Assembly: GCA_902559605.1 (NCBI GenBank)
Contig: CACEIC010000004.1
Coordinates: 1 to 49,155, forward strand
Reading direction: 5' to 3'
Length of the DNA: 49,155 nt
Origin: an uncultured Pelagibacteraceae bacterium
GTDB taxonomy: Bacteria; Pseudomonadota; Alphaproteobacteria; Pelagibacterales; Pelagibacteraceae
Shown: piece after piece, positions 16,426-23,990 of the stretch
How positions within the stretch are numbered: position 1 is the first letter of the stretch
Layout: each line of letters opens with the position of its first letter
Position numbers and translations under genes: made by a program
Notes under the pieces: model-generated
Databases searched by the model: none
Told to the model about the DNA's origin: nothing
What the model saw: only the letters and a program-made list of their open reading frames with translations

Positions 16426-16463
16426 ACTATTGTTATCTCATAATTTTGATAATTTACAATAGT
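16426..16463 (-). repeat. Hairpin directly before the CSCC gene start
   Basis: Arms ACTATTGT (16426-16433) and ACAATAGT (16456-16463) pair perfectly; inside them TATC (16434-16437) can pair with GATA (16448-16451), leaving a 4-base bulge. The structure fills the 41-bp spacer after the FAD-protein stop and touches the downstream ATG at 16425. It could be a weak terminator, an mRNA processing site, a translation-control element or an operator. Confidence 0.5.
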
Positions 16464-16466
16464 TCT

Positions 16467-17609
16467 TTAAAAAAATTCTTTAATTATATTTGGTATATAC
16501 TTTTTGAAATTAAAAAAACCTTTATTGCAATATTTCCAAGAACTTCGGTCTAAATTACGATAAAGAAATTTTATATTATTTATTCCCTGAGAAGTTAAAA
16601 AATCTAAGTTTTCTCCAACACAAGGATATAAAAAATAACTATTCTCAATTGTTTTAAGGTTACCAATATCAATAATTTCACAATCCAAAGATTTTTCATC
16701 CAACCTTCTTTTTTGATCCTGAATTAAATTAGTCTTAAATTTCACTGTTTTTTCACTAAGTGTAATATTTCTACTGCTGTTATTATTATTAACTAAATAA
16801 ATCTTTTTAAATTTATGGTCTTTGAAATCAGTCAACTCAAAGGAAAGATTATTATCAAAAATAATTAAATTTTGCTCATCCAAACTTTCTGGATTACTAA
16901 AATCTTTTAAGACAGCCTTGTATATTTTCTCGCTAACTTTAGGTGGTGCATTTTCATTTAAATTAATGTTATTAAATCTGTTATTAGTAAATTTTTTTAT
17001 ATTCCATTCACTTGCCAAATAATGCTTACCTTGAGTTTGTATCCCAGCAACCCATTTCCATCCCAATGTATTAGATGCTGCATCTCCATCATAGAGATGC
17101 TTCATAAAAAATTCAGCTCCTAATTGCCAAGGTAAATTTAAAGTAAAAATCCAGATACTGGCAAACCACATTCTTGTATGATTATGAAGGTAATTAAATT
17201 CTTTTAATTCTTTAACCCATTCATTAAAACATTCTATATTTGTATTTCCATCAATGGCATTTAAATAATCTTTATTATCTTTGTATTTTTCTCTTATAAT
17301 TTTTAGTTCTATTATGTAATCTGTCCATACATTAGGTCTTAATTCTAACCATCCTTTCCAATAAGTACGCCACAAAACCTCCTGAATAAATTTTTCATTT
17401 TTAGAAAATGAAAATTTCTTTAAGGCTTTATCTATAACTTCTAACTCATTTAATATTCCATGAGATATATATGGAGAAATACAAGATATATTTGATCTTT
17501 TATCTGGACCAAAATCAAAATTTCTCAATTTTGAATATTCAGAAAGATTATTTTCAACAAAATTATCTAGTTTATTAGTGGCTTGCGCCCGACTTGGTTC
17601 AAAATTCAT
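16467..17609 (-). CDS. Photolyase/cryptochrome FAD-domain protein with C-terminal alpha/beta domain
   Basis: A 380-residue protein. Residues 1-210 are a photolyase FAD-binding domain: PSRAQATNKLDNFV, SNISCISPYISHGILNE, EVLWRTYWKGWLELRPNVW (78-95), YLHNHTRMWFASIWIFTL (140-157) and HLYDGDAASNTLGWKWVAG (171-189). The usual N-terminal antenna domain is absent. Instead residues 245-376 look like an alternating alpha/beta unit (NLIIFDNNLS, KKIYLVNNN, a long helix, CEIIDIG, SYFLYPC, IKFLYRNLDRSSWKYC), which may be the same domain moved to the C-terminus. Role: probably light-driven DNA repair or signalling; unproven. It starts 6 bp after argG. Confidence 0.87.
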   Translation of the reverse strand: MNFEPSRAQATNKLDNFVENNLSEYSKLRNFDFGPDKRSNISCISPYISHGILNELEVIDKALKKFSFSKNEKFIQEVLWRTYWKGWLELRPNVWTDYIIELKIIREKYKDNKDYLNAIDGNTNIECFNEWVKELKEFNYLHNHTRMWFASIWIFTLNLPWQLGAEFFMKHLYDGDAASNTLGWKWVAGIQTQGKHYLASEWNIKKFTNNRFNNINLNENAPPKVSEKIYKAVLKDFSNPESLDEQNLIIFDNNLSFELTDFKDHKFKKIYLVNNNNSSRNITLSEKTVKFKTNLIQDQKRRLDEKSLDCEIIDIGNLKTIENSYFLYPCVGENLDFLTSQGINNIKFLYRNLDRSSWKYCNKGFFNFKKYIPNIIKEFF

Positions 17610-17615
17610 GATATT

Positions 17616-18800
17616 TTATTTTAATTTTTTCTTGTGAAAATTAATAAATCTTTCAACATTTGATTTATTAAAAGTTTTATTTTCCTCAAATGAAACTTTT
17701 TTCATAGAATAAGCTGAACTTTTAGTTATTCTTGAATGAATAATAACATTCCCTTTATATAACCTCAATTTAACTGATCCATTAACTTTAGTTCTCTTAA
17801 GATCTACAATTCTTTGTAATTTAAATCTCTCTTTAGAAAACCAATATCCATTGTAAACCAGTTCCGCATATCTAGGCATAATTTTTTCTTTCTTATGCAT
17901 TGTATCTTTATCAAGTGTAACAGACTCTATAGCCCTATGAGCGTGCATTAATAAAGTTCCGCCTGGTGTTTCGTATACACCTCTTGATTTTATACCGATA
18001 AATCTATTTTCTACTAGATCAACTCTTCCAACAGCATTTTTTCCAGCTATGTCGTTTAATTTTCCAAGCAATTTAGATGGAGATAATTTTTTCCCATTCA
18101 CTGCAATCGGATCTCCACTTTTAAAGTCTATTTTTACAATTGAAGATTTATTAGGTGCTTTTTCTGGAGATACCGTTCTTTGAAAGATAAAGTCAGGTGC
18201 AGAGTTTTTTGGATTTTCTAACAACTTTCCTTCTGTTGATGTATGAAAAATATTATCGTCTACTGAAAAAGGTGGCGCTCCTTTCTTGTCTTTAGGTATT
18301 TCAATTTTATTTTTTTTTGCATAATTAATTAGATCTGATCTAGATTTCAGCTTCCAAATTCGCCAAGGCGCAATAACTTTTATTTTAGGACCAAAATAAT
18401 GATAACCTAACTCAAATCTAACTTGATCATTTCCTTTTCCTGTTGATCCATGAGACACAGCATAGGCATTAAATTTTTTAGCAATTCTAATTTGATCTTT
18501 GGCTATTAAAGGTCTAGCAATTGAGGTTCCAAGCAAATAAACACCTTCATATATTGCATGGCCCCTAATCATTGGATAAACATAATCTTTTACAAAAATA
18601 TCTTTTAGATCTTGGATAATAATATTTTTTACACCAAGTTTTTTTGCGTTTCTGAAAATTTTATTTCTATCTATTTCTTGACCAATGTCTGCAGTATAAC
18701 AAATTACTTCTGCATCATAATTTTCCTGTAACCATTTTAATATGATTGATGTATCCAAACCTCCAGAATAGGCGAGAACTATCTTTTTCTTTGATTTCAT
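17616..18800 (-). CDS. argG: Argininosuccinate synthase
   Basis: ArgG condenses citrulline and aspartate with ATP to argininosuccinate, the penultimate step of arginine synthesis. The 394 residues show the PP-motif ATP site VLAYSGGLDTSIILKWL, EVICYTADIGQE, the citrulline/aspartate-binding AVSHGSTGKGNDQVRFEL, IAPWRIWKL, GRVDLVENRFIGIKSRG and the YETPGGTLL segment. It is the middle of a tightly packed minus-strand run: 3 bp after the IalB-like gene and 6 bp before the photolyase-like gene. No argH or other arg gene is nearby. Confidence 0.97.
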   Translation of the reverse strand: MKSKKKIVLAYSGGLDTSIILKWLQENYDAEVICYTADIGQEIDRNKIFRNAKKLGVKNIIIQDLKDIFVKDYVYPMIRGHAIYEGVYLLGTSIARPLIAKDQIRIAKKFNAYAVSHGSTGKGNDQVRFELGYHYFGPKIKVIAPWRIWKLKSRSDLINYAKKNKIEIPKDKKGAPPFSVDDNIFHTSTEGKLLENPKNSAPDFIFQRTVSPEKAPNKSSIVKIDFKSGDPIAVNGKKLSPSKLLGKLNDIAGKNAVGRVDLVENRFIGIKSRGVYETPGGTLLMHAHRAIESVTLDKDTMHKKEKIMPRYAELVYNGYWFSKERFKLQRIVDLKRTKVNGSVKLRLYKGNVIIHSRITKSSAYSMKKVSFEENKTFNKSNVERFINFHKKKLK

Positions 18801-18803
18801 TAT

Positions 18804-19304
18804 TTAACTGCAGCTTTTTTTAGCCGCGTTATATGCTTTAGTGAAGCCCATCAAAGAATAATGATCAATTGTTTGAGATCCAGATTTATTATATCCAGTA
18901 ATCATTAATCTTGAGGCCTTTTTCATTCTGCTAACAACTTTTTTTTCAATTTTATTACTTGAGATCCATGCAAAATTATCTTGAGCTATATCAAATTTAT
19001 ATTTTGATTTACCAGAGCTAGCTGTAATTGAATTTTGACTGTTGTATTCATAGCCTGATGTTGTGCTCACTTCATCTTTAATTTTTTCAGATGGTCTGAA
19101 AGTTACAAATAATCTTGCATCTCTATCATTTTTTTTAGGAGATTGAAGAACAGGTTTAGATTGAGCAAAACATACTTTACTATCCCCACTAGTTACAACA
19201 ATTGCATCCCAGTCTTTAAATGTTCCTATTTTATTTAATTCTTCTGAATAAGAAGTTGAGCCTAATAAGAAAATAAAAAAAATTATTTTAAATATCATGG
19301 ACAT
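18804..19304 (-). CDS. IalB-like exported protein
   Basis: A 166-residue protein with a signal peptide (residues 1-20, MSMIFKIIFFIFLLGSTSYS) and the pattern of the invasion-associated locus B family: GTFKDWDAIV near the mature N-terminus, a cysteine in SKVCFAQSKP, the RMKKASRLMITGYNKSGSQ stretch, HYSLMGFTKAYNAA and a terminal Cys in KKSCS. The two cysteines could form the family's disulfide. Despite the name, such proteins are common in free-living alphaproteobacteria and their role is unknown. The start overlaps the end of the reductase gene by 10 bp; a second ATG at 19298 is possible. Confidence 0.75.
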   Translation of the reverse strand: MSMIFKIIFFIFLLGSTSYSEELNKIGTFKDWDAIVVTSGDSKVCFAQSKPVLQSPKKNDRDARLFVTFRPSEKIKDEVSTTSGYEYNSQNSITASSGKSKYKFDIAQDNFAWISSNKIEKKVVSRMKKASRLMITGYNKSGSQTIDHYSLMGFTKAYNAAKKSCS

Positions 19305-20329
19305 GGATTTGGATATTTTTTTTGAATTTCATTAATTTCATTAATTATTTCTTTATCAAGATTCACTTTTACACTTTCTATATTTGTTTTCAACTGCTCC
19401 ATTGTTGTTGCACCAATAATAACGCTAGACATGAAATCCTGTATCTCACAAAATTTTATACACATTTGACTCATATCAATGTTGTATTTTTCACTAATAT
19501 TAAAATACTCATCAACAGCTTCGTTAGTATTTGGTTTTCGATATCTTGTCCAAAAATCCCAATCTCTTTCCATCCGAGATCCTTTTGGAAATTGATTATT
19601 TCTATATTTACCACTTAAAAAACCACTGGCTAAAGGAGAATAAGATAAGCAGCCAATATTTTCTCTTATAGACACCTCAGCTAATCCAACTTCATATGAC
19701 CTATTTAATAAACTATAGGGATTTTGTATGGACATCATTCTTGGCAAACTCTTTTCTTTTGAGAGTTTTAGATAATTCATAACACCCCAAGGAGTTTCAT
19801 TAGATAAACCTACATGTCTAATTTTACCTTGCTCAATATACTTTTGTAATTCAACTAATACGTCTTCGAATTTATTCCATTCATTTTCTTTATGCACATA
19901 TCCAAGTCTTCCAAAATTGTTTACATTTCTTTCTGGCCAGTGAAGCTGATATAAATCTATATAATCAGTTTTAAGTCTTTTAAGACTGTTATGAAGTGCA
20001 GTTTCGAGATTTTTCCCTACAAAACTATTTTCACCATTTCTAATATAATCTCTTGCAGGACCACAAACTTTAGTTGCAAGTATTACATCTTTTCTTTTTT
20101 TTGTTTTTTCAAACCAATTTCCAATGATCGTCTCTGTATGACCAAAAGTTTCAGCTTTAGGAGGTACCGCATAAAGTTCTGCTGTATCCCAAAAATTAAC
20201 CCCATTTTCTAGTGAGAAATCCATTTGTTCGAAGGCCTCTTCCTGGCTATTTTGTTCACCCCAAGTCATGGTGCCGAGGCAAATCGTGCTAATATCTATA
20301 TTTGTTGTTCCTAATTTTTTATAATTCAT
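19295..20329 (-). CDS. tas: Aldo/keto reductase, Tas-like
   Basis: A 344-residue NADPH-dependent oxidoreductase of the aldo/keto reductase superfamily, closely patterned on E. coli Tas: ICLGTMTWGEQNSQEEAFEQ, catalytic Tyr in DTAELYAVPPKAETFG, Lys in VILATKVCGPARDY, TDYIDLYQLHWPERNVNNFG (His), SNETPWGVMNYL, IQNPYSLLNRSYEVGLAE and VIIGATTMEQLKTNIES. The physiological substrate is unknown. It leads the minus-strand run through argG to the CSCC gene and is divergent from the Bax-inhibitor-like gene. Confidence 0.93.
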   Translation of the reverse strand: MNYKKLGTTNIDISTICLGTMTWGEQNSQEEAFEQMDFSLENGVNFWDTAELYAVPPKAETFGHTETIIGNWFEKTKKRKDVILATKVCGPARDYIRNGENSFVGKNLETALHNSLKRLKTDYIDLYQLHWPERNVNNFGRLGYVHKENEWNKFEDVLVELQKYIEQGKIRHVGLSNETPWGVMNYLKLSKEKSLPRMMSIQNPYSLLNRSYEVGLAEVSIRENIGCLSYSPLASGFLSGKYRNNQFPKGSRMERDWDFWTRYRKPNTNEAVDEYFNISEKYNIDMSQMCIKFCEIQDFMSSVIIGATTMEQLKTNIESVKVNLDKEIINEINEIQKKYPNPCP

Positions 20330-20357
20330 TAAATATTAAGTATTTGTTACCTATATT

Positions 20358-20386
20358 TTGACTGCTTGAAAAATTTAAAATTTATT
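20358..20386 (+). promoter_or_regulatory. Candidate sigma-70-type promoter for the Bax-inhibitor-like gene
   Basis: TTGACT (20358-20363) is a 5/6 match to a -35 box; TTTATT (20381-20386) stands 17 bp downstream as a 4/6 match to a -10 box. Initiation would then fall close to the ATG at 20402, giving a very short leader. The site overlaps the alternative start at 20366, which supports 20402 as the true start. Confidence 0.35.
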
Positions 20387-20401
20387 ACTATATATTTAAT
20401 T

Positions 20402-21160
20402 ATGGAATTCAATAGAGACAATATTTTAAATAGATCAACGACAGCAAAAAAAGCTGTTGTGATGGATGAAGGCCTTAGAGCCTACATGCTTAAAGTTTAC
20501 AACTACATGGCAACTGGAGTTTTGCTAACGGGAATCATTGCATTGCTATCTTTTAAAATGTCAGTAGTTACAGATGCAAGTGGATCAATAGTTGCTTTAA
20601 CTGAGTTCGGAAATGCAATTTATCTATCAGGATTGAAATGGGTGGTTATGTTAGCTCCTCTCGGAATTGTTTTTTATATGAGTTTTGGGATAAATAAAAT
20701 GAGTTCTTCAAAAGCTCAAACTACTTTTTGGATTTTTGCAGCCTTAATGGGTTTATCACTATCATCAATTTTATTAGTTTACACAGGACTTAGTGTGACG
20801 AGAGTATTTTTCATATCTTCAGCAACATTTGGAGCTATGAGTATATATGGTTACACAACTAAAAGAGACCTCACAAAATTTGGATCATTCTTAATGATGG
20901 GTTTGATCGGTATTATAATCGCATCTTTAGTAAATATTTTCTTAAAATCGTCAATGATGTACTTTGCTATTTCAATCATCGGAGTTCTAATATTTGTTGG
21001 ATTAACTGCATATGATACACAAAAGATTAAGAATATGTACGCAGCATCAGATTCAGGTGAAGTAATTGGCAAGAAAGCTGTTATGGGAGCTTTAACATTA
21101 TACTTAGATTTTATAAATTTATTTATAATGCTTTTAAGATTGTTTGGTCAAAGAAGATAA
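20402..21160 (+). CDS. Bax inhibitor-1 / YccA family membrane protein
   Basis: A 252-residue inner-membrane protein with about seven hydrophobic helices (for example VLLTGIIALLSFKM, WVVMLAPLGIVFYMSFGI, TFWIFAALMGLSLSSILLVY, MMYFAISIIGVLIFVGL) and the family's C-terminal LTAYDTQKIKNMY and ALTLYLDFINLFIMLLRLFG. Bacterial members resemble TMBIM calcium-leak proteins; their physiological task is unclear. I prefer ATG 20402 to 20366 because MEFNRDNILNRS is the usual type of N-terminus and a promoter-like site lies over the longer version. It stands alone between divergent tas and convergent DUF2794. Confidence 0.92.
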   Translation: MEFNRDNILNRSTTAKKAVVMDEGLRAYMLKVYNYMATGVLLTGIIALLSFKMSVVTDASGSIVALTEFGNAIYLSGLKWVVMLAPLGIVFYMSFGINKMSSSKAQTTFWIFAALMGLSLSSILLVYTGLSVTRVFFISSATFGAMSIYGYTTKRDLTKFGSFLMMGLIGIIIASLVNIFLKSSMMYFAISIIGVLIFVGLTAYDTQKIKNMYAASDSGEVIGKKAVMGALTLYLDFINLFIMLLRLFGQRR

Positions 21161-21167
21161 TCAAAAA

Positions 21168-21503
21168 CTATAGTTTTTTCCAATTTGTTTTTTTTAGAAG
21201 TATTTCTAAATCATAAGCATTATTTAAAATTTTACCATTTCTATCAGTTATTAAATATTTTAAATTCTTATTAGAGGGTTTAAAATTTTTACTAATGTTG
21301 TAGATAGATTTTTCTGCTGCATTTTTAAAAATACTAAAACTTACTCTTTTACTTGATATTGAGAGGCCATAGTCTTTCCAAGATCCTTCAGATACCATTT
21401 TAGCATATAGGTCTAATATAATTTTTAGTTCTTTTTTTTCAAAAAAATACCTTTGGTTTTGTTCTTTATTTGAATTATTTATTACTAATTTTAAATTACT
21501 CAT
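21168..21503 (-). CDS. DUF2794 family protein
   Basis: A 111-residue soluble protein with the alphaproteobacterial DUF2794 pattern: YFFEKKELKIILDLYAKMVS, EGSWKDYGLSISSKRVSFSI and a C-terminal ITDRNGKILNNAYDLEILLK. Function unknown. Its start overlaps the end of yciB by 8 bp, so the two are likely cotranslated. Confidence 0.82.
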   Translation of the reverse strand: MSNLKLVINNSNKEQNQRYFFEKKELKIILDLYAKMVSEGSWKDYGLSISSKRVSFSIFKNAAEKSIYNISKNFKPSNKNLKYLITDRNGKILNNAYDLEILLKKTNWKKL

Positions 21504-22047
21504 TTAATTTGTGTTTATTAATCAACCCAACTTGTGATGCTGTAAAGATGAATGTAATTGGTAACATTCCCCAAACTTTAAAGTTAACCCAAAATTCTTC
21601 TGTTTGAGTTCTCCAAACAATTTCATTTAATATAGCTAAAAAAATAAAAAAATAAGTCCATCTGTTATTCAAAATTTTCCAACCTTCATCAGACATTGGC
21701 AGTGTTTTTCCAAGTATTAATTTTAAAACTGGTTCATTGGTGAAGTATTTTCCAAAGAATAAAGCTAAGGCAAATAAAATATTAATAATAGTGGGTTTCA
21801 TATAAATAAAAATTGGATTATCAAAATAAATTGTTAAACCTCCAAATAGAGTAATTAAAATTCCTCCTAACAAAGGAACCATCGGAACTTTTTTTTCCAG
21901 TATCCAAACCAAGAGAACAGAAATTATTGTTGCGACAATTAGAGGTGGTATTGCAATTTTTAAATTTTTATCACTGTTATAATAAAAGAAGAAAAAAATA
22001 GCTAAAGGCCCAACGTCTGTAATGAATTTTAGAAGTGATTTATTCAC
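21496..22047 (-). CDS. yciB: Inner membrane-spanning protein YciB (septation protein A)
   Basis: A 183-residue protein with five or six hydrophobic helices and family motifs FITDVGPLAIFFFFYY, WILEKKVPMVPLLGGILITL, FGGLTIYFDNPIFIYMKPTI, WKILNNRWTYFFIFLAILNE and VWRTQTEEFWVNFKVWG. YciB is tied to envelope integrity and cell division or septation. It is divergent from hspQ across 78 bp of A/T-rich DNA. Confidence 0.93.
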   Translation of the reverse strand: MNKSLLKFITDVGPLAIFFFFYYNSDKNLKIAIPPLIVATIISVLLVWILEKKVPMVPLLGGILITLFGGLTIYFDNPIFIYMKPTIINILFALALFFGKYFTNEPVLKLILGKTLPMSDEGWKILNNRWTYFFIFLAILNEIVWRTQTEEFWVNFKVWGMLPITFIFTASQVGLINKHKLNE

Positions 22048-22090
22048 TGCTACATATTAACAGATTAATAAAACATTTATATTTTTTTTA

Positions 22091-22107
22091 TTGATTTTTT
22101 TCATCAA
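22091..22107 (+). promoter_or_regulatory. Inverted repeat with -35-like element upstream of hspQ
   Basis: TTGAT / ATCAA arms (22091-22095, 22103-22107) with a 7-base spacer lie in the yciB-hspQ divergent region; TTGATT also resembles a -35 box and TTTAAT at 22117-22122 a -10 box, although the 20-bp spacing is long. Weak evidence for an hspQ promoter. Confidence 0.25.
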
Positions 22108-22125
22108 ATATCCATATTTAATATC

Positions 22126-22446
22126 GTGAGTACTCAAAAAGCTAAATTTTCAATTGGAGACGTTGTAAAACATAGACACTTCGATTTTAGAGGTGTGATT
22201 TACGATGTTGACTTTGAATTTAATAACTCAGAGGAGTGGTATCAATCGATTCCAAAAAACGTGAGACCTAGAAAGGATCAGCCATTTTATCATTTACTAG
22301 CAGAGAATGACGAAATTACTTACGAGGCTTATGTGTCTGAGCAAAATCTATTATTTGATGACTCTGAAGAGCCTATAAAACACCCTCTAATTAACGAAAT
22401 TTTTTCAGGTAAGCGTGGATCAAGCTACTTCAAGCCTTCAAATTAA
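22126..22446 (+). CDS. hspQ: Heat-shock protein HspQ
   Basis: A 106-residue HspQ/YccV-type protein starting with GTG: AKFSIGDVVKHRHFDFRGVI, then YDVDFEFNNSEEWYQSIP, RPRKDQPFYHLLAEN, YEAYVSEQNLLFDD and HPLINEIFSG. In E. coli HspQ is a heat-shock protein that stimulates Lon degradation of some substrates, and it also binds hemimethylated DNA. GTG is the only start giving the full conserved N-terminus. A 167-bp spacer with a hairpin separates it from ccmC. Confidence 0.94.
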   Translation: MSTQKAKFSIGDVVKHRHFDFRGVIYDVDFEFNNSEEWYQSIPKNVRPRKDQPFYHLLAENDEITYEAYVSEQNLLFDDSEEPIKHPLINEIFSGKRGSSYFKPSN

Positions 22447-22516
22447 CTAATAGCCAATATTTAAACACAATTGTCCCAAATCTCTGTCATATCTGTTTGT
22501 TATAAAATATTTAATT

Positions 22517-22566
22517 CTGATCAAGAGTACTGTTTTTCCTCTATCTTCCTCTGTATTCTTGGTCAG
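22517..22566 (+). ncRNA. Strong RNA hairpin between hspQ and ccmC
   Basis: CTGATCAAGAGTAC (22517-22530) pairs with GTATTCTTGGTCAG (22553-22566) over 14 positions; two pairs are G-U wobbles when read on the plus strand and would be A-C mismatches on the minus strand, which favours a plus-strand RNA. The 22-base loop is a pyrimidine run containing TTCCTC. No T-tract follows, so it is not an ordinary terminator. It sits 47 bp before the ccmC ATG and could be a leader element or a small RNA. No other gene is visible in 22447-22613. Confidence 0.5.
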
Positions 22567-22613
22567 AAAATTTTGAACAATTTTAATCTAAAATTTATGT
22601 GTTATAAAAAATT

Positions 22614-23321
22614 ATGATTAATTATTTCAATCCGAATAATACTTTAAAGATAATTAATAAAATACAAAAGTTTGTATTTGCGCTATTTATAATTGTATTG
22701 TTACTTGGATTAGTTGAAGCTTTAGTTCTTTCTCCTGAGGATTATAAGCAGAGTGACTCAGTTAGGATTATGTATGTCCATGTTCCATCAGCCTGGATAT
22801 CACTCGGAATATTTTCATTTATTTCCATTCTTTCTTTTGGAGTTTTTGTTTTTAAAAATAAAAATTTCTCTTTAATAACAAAAAGTTTAGCACCTTCTGG
22901 TTTTGTTTTTAGCATAATAGCTTTAGTTACAGGATCAATTTGGGGAAAACCAACCTGGGGAACTTGGTGGGCTTGGGATGCAAGAATAACTTCAATGCTT
23001 TTACTTTCAATTTTTTATTTATTGTTCATTACTTCTTGGAAGATTACGACAGACACTAGTAAAGCAGAAAAAATTAGCTCAATAATAGCAATTATTGGTC
23101 TTATAAATATTCCAGTTATAAAATTTTCAGTAGAATGGTGGAATACTTTACACCAACCTGCGTCAGTAAAAATTTTGGAAGAAACAACAATTCATTCTTC
23201 AATGTTGACACCATTAGCTATAATGACTGCGGCATTTGCTCTATTTTCACTTTTGATATTTTTAATGAAATATAATACAGAACTGTTAAAGATTAAAAAT
23301 AAAGGCCTTAATAGATTATGA
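22614..23321 (+). CDS. ccmC: Heme exporter/handling protein CcmC
   Basis: CcmC binds heme at the outer face of the inner membrane and loads it onto CcmE during cytochrome c maturation. The 235-residue protein has six hydrophobic helices, the tryptophan-rich heme-contact segment KPTWGTWWAWDARITS, the heme-ligand histidines in YVHVPSAWISL and NTLHQPASVK, and SVEWWNTLHQP. The stop overlaps the ccmD start by 4 bp. ccmA and ccmB, usually just upstream, are not here. Confidence 0.96.
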   Translation: MINYFNPNNTLKIINKIQKFVFALFIIVLLLGLVEALVLSPEDYKQSDSVRIMYVHVPSAWISLGIFSFISILSFGVFVFKNKNFSLITKSLAPSGFVFSIIALVTGSIWGKPTWGTWWAWDARITSMLLLSIFYLLFITSWKITTDTSKAEKISSIIAIIGLINIPVIKFSVEWWNTLHQPASVKILEETTIHSSMLTPLAIMTAAFALFSLLIFLMKYNTELLKIKNKGLNRL

Positions 23322-23551
23322 TTAGTGAACTACTGAATATGAATGGATACGGTGTATACGTTTGGTCATCATTTATATTTACTCTATTTTCTTTTAGCTT
23401 CTTGTACGCGGTAGTAAAATTAAATTTAATTAAAGAGAAAAAGAAATTTGAGGAAAATTATAAATCACTAGATGAAAAGAAACTTGCATCAGTAGCTAAG
23501 CAAAAAACGTACAGAGAGATATTAGCAAACACTTCCACATCTAAAGTTTAA
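23318..23551 (+). CDS. ccmD: Heme exporter protein CcmD
   Basis: A 77-residue single-span membrane protein (helix about 11-34, [20 protein letters not shown]) followed by a charged cytoplasmic tail rich in Lys and Glu. CcmD helps release holo-CcmE from the CcmABC complex. Sequence conservation is low; the topology, the GYGVYVWSS start and the position between ccmC and ccmE carry the call. Confidence 0.88.
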   Translation: MISELLNMNGYGVYVWSSFIFTLFSFSFLYAVVKLNLIKEKKKFEENYKSLDEKKLASVAKQKTYREILANTSTSKV

Positions 23552-23562
23552 CTAAAATTCAC

Positions 23563-23985
23563 ATGTACGGAAAAAAAGTTAAATTTAGAGCCCTTTTTAT
23601 TTTTTTAATTTTTATTTCATTAGTTCTTACAATTTTTTTGGTGGTTAAATCTCTTGAGGAAAACGTAGTATATTTTAAGTCTCCAACAGACATTAAAAAC
23701 CTTAATGAAATCAAAAATGCTCAAAAAATTAGAGTTGGTGGAATGGTGAAAAAAAATTCTATTAGAATAAACGATAAAGAAATTTTTTTCGTAATTACGG
23801 ATTTCAAAAATGAATTATTAGTCAACTTTAATGGATCTGTACCTAATCTGTTTGAAGAGGGTAAGGGTGTAGTTGCTGAAGGTTTCTTAAAGGATAAAAG
23901 TTTTCTAAATGCTGATAAGATTTTAGCAAAACATGATGAAAATTATATGCCTCCTGAGGTCAGCGAAGCTATAAAAAACAATTAA
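23563..23985 (+). CDS. ccmE: Heme chaperone CcmE
   Basis: A membrane-anchored periplasmic heme chaperone of 140 residues: one N-terminal helix (about 9-29), an OB-fold domain ([32 protein letters not shown]) and the covalent heme site [13 protein letters not shown] with His124 and Tyr128. It accepts heme from CcmC and delivers it to CcmF/CcmH. The start is 11 bp after ccmD. Confidence 0.96.
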   Translation: MYGKKVKFRALFIFLIFISLVLTIFLVVKSLEENVVYFKSPTDIKNLNEIKNAQKIRVGGMVKKNSIRINDKEIFFVITDFKNELLVNFNGSVPNLFEEGKGVVAEGFLKDKSFLNADKILAKHDENYMPPEVSEAIKNN

Positions 23986-23990
23986 TTTGT

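Noticed and set aside
22447..22613. tRNA or riboswitch in the hspQ-ccmC spacer
   Set aside because: No cloverleaf, T-loop sequence or known riboswitch core is visible; only the single long hairpin is supported.
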